Assembly (NCBI RefSeq): GCF_014843845.1
Contig: NZ_JHQS01000061.1
Coordinates: 62,001 to 126,000 of the forward strand
Direction of reading: 5' to 3'
Length of the DNA: 64,000 bases
From: Mesorhizobium amorphae
GTDB taxonomy: Bacteria; Pseudomonadota; Alphaproteobacteria; Rhizobiales; Rhizobiaceae
The translations under genes were made by a program, and so were the position numbers. Each line of letters opens with the position of its first letter. Position 1 is the first letter of the stretch. The notes under the pieces were generated by a model. That model searched no databases. It had not been told where the DNA came from and was given only the letters and a program-made list of their open reading frames with translations. This document shows, in pieces, positions 58,201 through 64,000 of the stretch.

Positions 58201-59496
58201 ACCAACCTGCTTGGCAATGCGGTGAAGTTCACCGACGAAGGCCATGTGCTGGTCGATGTCACCGGCGTCCGGGTTCCTGCGGGAACGAAGCTCACCATCT
58301 CGGTCACCGACACCGGCATCGGCATTCCCGAGGAGAAGCTGAAAGCCGTCTTCGAGAAATTCAACCAGGTCGACACCTCGTCGACCAGGCGGCATGAAGG
58401 CACCGGGCTCGGCCTCGCCATCACCTCGCGGCTAGTCGAGCTGATGGAAGGCGAGATCGGCGTAGAGAGCGCCGAAGGCAAGGGCTCGACCTTCTGGTTC
58501 ACGGTGACGCTGCCCAGGGCAGAGCAGCAAAGCGGGCAACGGATCATGCCGGTGGACGTGACCGGCGCACGCGTGCTGATCGTCGACGACAATGCCGTCA
58601 ACAGGTCGATCCTGAGCGAGCAGATGGCGTCGTGGACCTTCGATTCCTGCGCGGCCGAAAGCGGTGCCGAAGGGCTGAAGGTGCTGATCGCAGCCGCCGC
58701 CTATGGCGTTCCGGTCGACTGCGTCGTGCTCGACTACCAGATGCCCAACATGAGCGGCGCCGAAATGGCGCGGATCGTGCGCAACACCGCGGGTCTCGCC
58801 CATACGCCGATCATCATGCTGACCTCCGTCGACCAGTCTCTCGCCAACACCAGCTACCGCGACCTCGGCATCGATGCCCAGCTGATCAAGCCGGCGCGCT
58901 CATCGGTGTTGCTTGAGACACTGGTGGCCACCATCCAGCGCCACCACCACACTGAGGAGGCGAGCCGCGTGCTGCCCTTGGCGAGCGGCGGGGGCGTTCA
59001 GGCGCCGTCGACGGCACAGCCTTCCTCGACCGCCTCGGTGCGGGCCCAGCTGCAACCGCCGCCGGTTCGGGCGCGCGTCCGGGCCACGGGCGAGCGGGGG
59101 CTCGACATTCTGGTCGCGGAGGACAATGAGGTGAACCAGATGGTGTTTACCCAGATCCTCGGCGAGACCGGCTACGGCTTCGAAATCGTCGGCAATGGCC
59201 GCAAGGCGCTCGACGCCTTCGGCAGGCTCAATCCGCGCATGATCCTGATGGACGTGTCAATGCCGGAGATGAACGGGCTGGAGGCGACAGCCGCCATTCG
59301 CCGCCTCGAGGAAGAGACGGGCACGCATGTGCCGATCGTCGGCGTCACCGCGCATGCGCTCAAGGGCGATCGCGAGCGCTGCCTGGAGGCCGGCATGGAC
59401 GACTATCTGCCCAAGCCGATCAGCCCAAGGGCGCTGCTCGAAAAGCTTGAGCGCTGGATCGGCGCGGACAGTCAGGTCCAGCGCAGCGCCGGCTAA
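55249..59496 (+). CDS. Multi-PAS hybrid sensor histidine kinase/response regulator
   Basis: A 1415-residue cytosolic hybrid kinase with no membrane segment. Six PAS-type domains are visible at roughly 40-150, 180-290, 310-430, 470-590, 605-720 and 730-845 (for example [19 protein letters not shown]). A HisKA box follows, [20 protein letters not shown] with His873. The HATPase domain has an N box near 985, DTGIGIP near 1021 and GTGLGLAI near 1050. Two receiver domains have phospho-acceptors Asp1162 and Asp1335. It would sense an intracellular signal and relay phosphate internally; the ligand is unknown. Confidence 0.92.
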   Translation: [1415 protein letters not shown]

Positions 59497-59596
59497 AGAT
59501 CTTATCTCCGCGTGCGGCTGTGCACCGTCCCTGGATGGGCGGTCGCCGCCGCACGCGATCTGCTCGCGGCGCCCCGGAAACGCCGGGTTACCCTAA

Positions 59597-59620
59597 GGTA
59601 TGGTGCGATCGCACCATACC
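59597..59620. repeat. 24-base perfect palindrome
   Basis: The half-site GGTATGGTGCGA is followed by its exact reverse complement, with no loop. The centre is GCGATCGC. It may be an operator or a recognition site; no T run follows, so it is not a terminator. Confidence 0.85.
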
Positions 59621-59939
59621 AAAACCGGCGACCAGCCGTGACAATGGGTGCATCGAATTTGGCTCCCTCGGTTACGGGCGGGAGCAGCGACCGCCGACTA
59701 GAACAGCGTCGAATCTACCCCAACGGACCTGTTTTCGGCGATGGCTCGGCCATGACACGCTCTGGCCAAGGGCAACGCGTTTCCGTCCGGCTTTTCTTTT
59801 CTCGGCGGCGCGGCTCGTGTCGCTGAGGGCAGATGAGGCTAGAAAATCTCGCAAGTCCCTGATTCCCGTGGTAAACCGCGACTGAGCTGCCAAGGCTTGG
59901 CGGGCAACGGTTTCGACATGCTTGTCAGACGTTACAGGG

Positions 59940-59972
59940 CTGACATGAAACTGTCATGCGACTGTAATAATC
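59940..59972 (+). promoter_or_regulatory. Pho box (three 11-bp repeats) upstream of pstS
   Basis: Three direct repeats in 11-base steps: CTGACATGAAA, CTGTCATGCGA and CTGTAATAATC. This matches the PhoB-type pattern of CTGTCAT-like half-sites. They lie 73 bases before the pstS start, so phosphate-starvation control by PhoB is expected. Confidence 0.85.
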
Positions 59973-60045
59973 GGGAGCTATTGGCCTCAGCGGGCGCCGG
60001 AGGAAATGGCGCCGAAAGACCACCTTCCGAACAGGAGCAGGCCAC

Positions 60046-61050
60046 ATGAAGAAATTCCTCCTCACGGCGTCGGCCGCGGCGCTTGCGCTCGCCGCGTCGG
60101 CAGGTTATGCCGCCGCGCGCGACCAGATCCAAATCGTCGGTTCGTCCACAGTGTTCCCTTTCACGACGGCTGTCGCTGAAAAGCTCGGCCAGAGCGGAAA
60201 GATCAAGACCCCGGTCGTCGAATCAACTGGAACCGGCGGCGGTATGAAGCTGTTTTGCCAGGGCGTCGGCGAAAATACCCCTGACTTCACCAATGCCTCG
60301 CGCGCCATCAAGGACAGCGAACTTGAAACCTGTAAGGCAAACGGCGTCACGCCGGTCGAGATCAAGGTCGGCTTCGACGGCATCGTGCTCGCCAACTCGA
60401 AGGCAGGGACTGTCGTTGATCTGACCAAGGAACAGATTTTCAAGGCGCTCGCCAAGAACGTCGCTGTTGACGGAAAGGTCGTCCCCAATCCTTACGTGAA
60501 CTGGTCGGATGTCGATGCGTCGCTTCCCGCAACAAAGATCGAGGTACTCGGCCCGCCGCCCACGTCTGGCACGCGCGATGCGTTCGTTGAACTCGTCATG
60601 GATGCGGCCTGCCAGGAAGAGGTGAAGGCGGCTAATGAAAAGGGTTGCGGCGAAATCCGCGAAGACGGCGCTTTTGTCGAAGCCGGTGAAAACGACAATC
60701 TGATTGTCCAGAAGCTGGAAGCCAACGCGAATGCCTTCGGCGTCTTTGGTTTCTCGTTCCTTGACCAGAACGCCGACAAGTTGCAGGGCCACAAGGTCAA
60801 CGGCGTCGAGCCGACATTCGAGAACATCGCGTCCGGCGATTACGGCGTTTCCCGCTCGCTCTATATCTATGCCAAGAAAGAGCATGTCGGCGTCATCCCC
60901 GGCATGCAGGAGTTCATCGCCGAGTACACCACGGACGCTGCATGGGGTCCTGATGGTTATCTGGCCGACAAGGGCCTGATCCCGCTGCCGGACGCCGAGC
61001 GCGCCAAGTGGGCAGAAAGCGCCAAGGCCTTGAAAGGCATGGGCTCCTGA
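60046..61050 (+). CDS. pstS: Phosphate ABC transporter substrate-binding protein PstS
   Basis: The periplasmic phosphate receptor of the high-affinity Pst system. The 334 residues start with a Sec signal (MKKFLLTASAAALALAASAGYAAA). The phosphate-binding loops are IVGSSTVFPFT, ESTGTGGGMKLF and GPPPTSGTRDAFVELV. A ribosome site GGAGCAGGCCAC lies upstream. It leads the pst operon under the Pho box at 59940. Confidence 0.96.
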   Translation: MKKFLLTASAAALALAASAGYAAARDQIQIVGSSTVFPFTTAVAEKLGQSGKIKTPVVESTGTGGGMKLFCQGVGENTPDFTNASRAIKDSELETCKANGVTPVEIKVGFDGIVLANSKAGTVVDLTKEQIFKALAKNVAVDGKVVPNPYVNWSDVDASLPATKIEVLGPPPTSGTRDAFVELVMDAACQEEVKAANEKGCGEIREDGAFVEAGENDNLIVQKLEANANAFGVFGFSFLDQNADKLQGHKVNGVEPTFENIASGDYGVSRSLYIYAKKEHVGVIPGMQEFIAEYTTDAAWGPDGYLADKGLIPLPDAERAKWAESAKALKGMGS

Positions 61051-61170
61051 TGTTTCGGGGTCCGGGCGTATATCCGCTCTGACCCTGATGCTCTAAAGCA
61101 CAAAGCGCGGGACCAACGTCCCGTGCTTTGAGCCGGTGAATGACCGGCGGTCGAGGGGACGTCCTGAATC

Positions 61171-62559
61171 ATGGTCGGTTATCTCGTTGTTCTTCTCTTG
61201 GTTCTGGCTGCTGCTGCCTATTGGATCGGCCGGACACGCGCCATTGCCAGCGTCAATGGCGACGTCGCGCGTCTGCATTCGCTGCCTGGCCAGCATGGCA
61301 TGTTTCTGGCGCTTCTTGCTGCTGGTCCCGCGCTGCTTGCGATCGTGTTGTGGTCGATGGTGACGCCGGAAATTGAATCGTCAATCATTGCCGACCGCTT
61401 CTCCGCCGAGTTGTCGGGAATGGGCGTTCCGCAGGTCGAAGCTTTCATCCGCGATGCTCACGCGATGGCCTTTGGCGGGCTTGTCGGCTTCGCCGATCCC
61501 ACGAAAGAGGCGGCCGCAGCCGTCTACAAATCGATCCATGCGACCAGCACCTGGATCATCTGGGCCGTCGTGCTCGTGCTTTCCGCGTCCGGATTTTACT
61601 GGGCCTATTCGCGCATCGCACCGGCCTACCGGTCGCGCCACGTGGTCGAGCGCATTCTTCGCGTATTCTTGATCGCCTGTTCAGTGGTCGCGATCCTGAC
61701 GACTATCGGTATCGTCCTGTCGCTTATCTTCGAATCCCTGCGGTTCTTCCAACAGGTTCCGTTCTACAAGTTCCTGTTCGGCACGCATTGGTCGCCGCAG
61801 AGCGCCTTCACCGGCGCCGGAACGGAAGCCGGCGCCGTCAACCAGGACATTTTTGGCGCGGTGCCGCTCTTTGCCGGCACGTTGCTCATCACCTTCATCG
61901 CTATGCTGGTGGCCGCGCCTATCGGGCTGATGGCTGCGATCTATCTTTCGGATTACGCCGCCAAAAGCGTCCGCGCGGTCGCAAAGCCGATACTGGAAAT
62001 CCTCGCCGGCATTCCGACCGTCGTCTACGGCTTCTTCGCCGCGCTGACGGTTGCGCCCTTCTTCCGCGGTATGGGCGAAAGCCTAGGCCTTAGCGTTGCG
62101 TCCGAATCCGCGCTCGCCGCAGGTGTGGTCATGGGCATCATGATCATTCCCTTCGTCTCCTCGCTTTCCGATGATGTGATCAACGCCGTTCCGCAATCCC
62201 TGAGAGACGGTTCCGCCGGCCTCGGCGCGACCAAGTCGGAAACCATCCGCAAGGTGATCCTTCCCGCTGCCCTTCCCGGCATCGTTTCGGCGATGCTGCT
62301 CGCCGTCAGCCGCGCAATCGGCGAAACAATGATCGTGGTCATGGCGGCGGGGCTGGCGGCTAACCTGACGGCCAACCCGCTCGAAGCGGTCACCACCGTG
62401 ACAGTGCAGATCGTGACGCTGCTTGTGGGCGATCAGGAGTTCGACAGCGCCAAGACGCTTGCAGCCTTCGCACTCGGCCTGGTGCTGTTCTGCATCACGC
62501 TTTCCCTCAACATCGTCGCCTTGCGCGTCGTCCAGAAATACCGAGAGCAATATGACTGA
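61171..62559 (+). CDS. pstC: Phosphate ABC transporter permease PstC
   Basis: A 462-residue inner-membrane permease. It has an extended N-terminal region and about six helices in the permease domain. The permease loop is AVSRAIGETMIVVMAAGLAANLTANPLEA. The extended N-terminal region is common in rhizobial PstC. Its stop overlaps the pstA start by eight bases. Confidence 0.94.
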   Translation: MVGYLVVLLLVLAAAAYWIGRTRAIASVNGDVARLHSLPGQHGMFLALLAAGPALLAIVLWSMVTPEIESSIIADRFSAELSGMGVPQVEAFIRDAHAMAFGGLVGFADPTKEAAAAVYKSIHATSTWIIWAVVLVLSASGFYWAYSRIAPAYRSRHVVERILRVFLIACSVVAILTTIGIVLSLIFESLRFFQQVPFYKFLFGTHWSPQSAFTGAGTEAGAVNQDIFGAVPLFAGTLLITFIAMLVAAPIGLMAAIYLSDYAAKSVRAVAKPILEILAGIPTVVYGFFAALTVAPFFRGMGESLGLSVASESALAAGVVMGIMIIPFVSSLSDDVINAVPQSLRDGSAGLGATKSETIRKVILPAALPGIVSAMLLAVSRAIGETMIVVMAAGLAANLTANPLEAVTTVTVQIVTLLVGDQEFDSAKTLAAFALGLVLFCITLSLNIVALRVVQKYREQYD

Positions 62560-64000
62560 TGCGACCTCGTCATTCGGCGCCGTCAGACGACCGGTCAGCG
62601 TTCATACCGACGGTGCCGCGAAGGCGCGGCTGAAGGGCCGTTACCGCACGGAAATGTGGTTCAAATGGCTTGGCGCGGGAGCCGTCGCGTTGGCCGCCCT
62701 CTTCCTTGTGTTGCTCTTGTCGACGGTCGTCACGCAGGCGATCCCCGCGCTTCGACTGAATTATCTGACACTGCCGATCGATCTTTCGGCGGCCAAGGTC
62801 GACCCGGCGAAACTCGATGCCGTAAACTACGACTCCATCGCCCAGGAAGCGCTTACGGCAAAATTTCCGGACGTGACGAGCCGTCAGGACAAGCGCCTGC
62901 TGCGCGGGCTGATTTCCACCGGCACAGGCGTCTTCCTGCGCAAAGATATTGCGGCTGATCCGGGGATGCTCGGAAGGACGGTGGACTATGCAGTTCCACT
63001 TGACGATTTTGCCGACCTCTATCTTAAGGGTTTGCTTGCCGACGTCGGTTCGAACGAAGCGATTTCGACAAGCGTCACGCCTTCGGAAACCAGCGGCGAT
63101 ATCGATCTGACCTTCGGCGACGATCGCATGCTGGCCCTGGCGCGCGGCCATGGTGCGACCGAGGGCGAAAACGGCATGCTCACGCTAACGAGCGGCGCGC
63201 CATCGCTGCTGGTCGCGTTCAATGGCGGCACGGTCAAACTGAACGCGCTGTCGCCTGGGGCCAACGGGACGGCGACCGCAAAGGGCACGGTGATCGAGGC
63301 GCTGGACAGCACGACGCCCGCCGCGAGCGGCCAGGCAGTCCTGCGCGTCATCAATACGCCGGAAGCATCGCGAAAGATTTCGGACAAGGAGATCGTCTGG
63401 CTCGACACGCTGAAGAGCGCCGGCGTGATCGAAAGCCGGTTCAACTCGATCTTCTTCTTCACCGGCGCAAGCCGCGAGCCGGAACTGGCCGGTGTCTGGG
63501 GCGCGGTCGTCGGATCGTTCCTGACCATGATCGTAACACTCGCCATCGCCTTCCCGATCGGCGTTTCGGCGGCGATCTATCTTGAGGAATTTGCGCCCAA
63601 GAACCGGCTGACGACGATCATCGAAGTGAATATCAACAATCTGGCGGCGGTGCCTTCGATCGTCTTCGGCCTGCTTGGACTTGCCGTATTCCTGAATTTC
63701 TTCGGCCTGCCGCGCTCGGCTCCGGTGGTCGGCGGCATGGTGCTGGCCCTGATGACCCTGCCTATCATCATTATCGCCTCACGCGCATCCCTGCGCGCCG
63801 TGCCGCCGTCGATCCGCGAGGCGGCGCTTGGCATCGGAGCGTCCAAGGTCCAAACTGTATTCCATCACGTCCTGCCGCTGGCGATGCCGGGTATCATGAC
63901 CGGCACGATCCTCGGAATGGCGCATGCGCTGGGCGAAACCGCGCCGTTGCTGATGATCGGCATGGTCGCCTTCATTGTCGACATTCCCGGCGGCTTCACC
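62552..64000 (+). CDS. pstA: Phosphate ABC transporter permease PstA, 3' end outside window
   Basis: The frame starts at the ATG at 62552, overlapping the pstC stop, and runs open to the window edge (483 codons). The N-terminal extension has a basic segment and one helix (GAVALAALFLVLLLSTVV). A large periplasmic insert follows, then the permease helices with LGMAHALGETAPLLMIGM near the visible end. The long N-terminal form is typical of rhizobial PstA. pstB, phoU and phoB presumably follow outside the window. Confidence 0.94.
   Translation, partial: MTDATSSFGAVRRPVSVHTDGAAKARLKGRYRTEMWFKWLGAGAVALAALFLVLLLSTVVTQAIPALRLNYLTLPIDLSAAKVDPAKLDAVNYDSIAQEALTAKFPDVTSRQDKRLLRGLISTGTGVFLRKDIAADPGMLGRTVDYAVPLDDFADLYLKGLLADVGSNEAISTSVTPSETSGDIDLTFGDDRMLALARGHGATEGENGMLTLTSGAPSLLVAFNGGTVKLNALSPGANGTATAKGTVIEALDSTTPAASGQAVLRVINTPEASRKISDKEIVWLDTLKSAGVIESRFNSIFFFTGASREPELAGVWGAVVGSFLTMIVTLAIAFPIGVSAAIYLEEFAPKNRLTTIIEVNINNLAAVPSIVFGLLGLAVFLNFFGLPRSAPVVGGMVLALMTLPIIIIASRASLRAVPPSIREAALGIGASKVQTVFHHVLPLAMPGIMTGTILGMAHALGETAPLLMIGMVAFIVDIPGGFT

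Larger units (their letters stand above)
59497..60045. other. Kinase-pstS intergenic region
   Basis: No gene is supported in these 549 bases. It holds an inverted repeat CGCGTGCGGC (59509) / GCCGCACGCG (59548), a 24-base perfect palindrome at 59597-59620 and the Pho box at 59940. The pstS promoter follows the Pho box. Confidence 0.6.

Noticed and set aside
56086..58395. Long minus-strand open frame (769 codons) inside the hybrid kinase
   Set aside because: It is the reverse shadow of high-GC coding DNA; the kinase motifs lie on the plus strand and this frame has no recognisable product.

Overview
The window looks like chromosomal DNA from a Mesorhizobium-type alphaproteobacterium (order Hyphomicrobiales). 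It is GC-rich and carries several short DUF1127 proteins, a TrcR (DUF1013) regulator and an RpoH sigma factor. It also has the rhizobial order transketolase, gap, pgk, class I aldolase, and dispersed intergenic repeats of the rhizobial mosaic type. The species assignment is inference from gene content and order; no search was run.

1-29 kb is core chromosome. It holds isoprenoid and cell-wall genes (ispA, mtgA), rpmF, a long-form purC, and a block of small regulators with detoxification enzymes (HxlR, ArsR, WYL, GST, VOC and quinone oxidoreductase families). Next comes trcR, then a minus-strand central-carbon cluster (tkt, gap, a K+/H+ antiporter, pgk, class I fba). After these come a DUF4164 protein, zapA, a 1-Cys peroxiredoxin, rpoH and an RluD-type pseudouridine synthase. 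An intact tRNA-Glu(CTC) gene closes this part at 29083-29157.

29.1-51.4 kb is an integrated element. A perfect 49-bp copy of the 3' part of tRNA-Glu recurs at 51331-51379, directly behind a tyrosine integrase that reads inward. Inside are an AlpA/excisionase-like HTH, a Toprim primase-like protein, a RepA-like AAA ATPase and a second HTH protein in one overlapping minus-strand operon. Eleven GGTAAC/GTTACC hexamers lie across the 3' end of the ATPase gene and the 5' end of the next gene, which suggests a replication origin. The rest is phage-flavoured cargo: a KilA-N protein, an M15-peptidase-like virion-type protein with proline-rich repeats, a tail-fibre-like protein, an ATP-dependent DNA ligase, a DUF488 protein with a neighbour, an XRE repressor with palindromic operators, and many small unknowns. 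I see no capsid, portal or terminase gene. The element therefore looks more like a phage satellite or a decayed integrative element than a complete prophage.

51.4-64 kb returns to chromosome. It has a VOC protein, a GST with a histone-H1-like Lys/Ala/Pro tail, small envelope proteins, a 1415-residue hybrid histidine kinase with about six PAS domains and two receiver domains, and the pst phosphate transporter operon (pstS, pstC, partial pstA) behind a three-repeat Pho box. Dispersed repeats sit in intergenic DNA at 7.1, 25.8, 53.0 and 54.6 kb.
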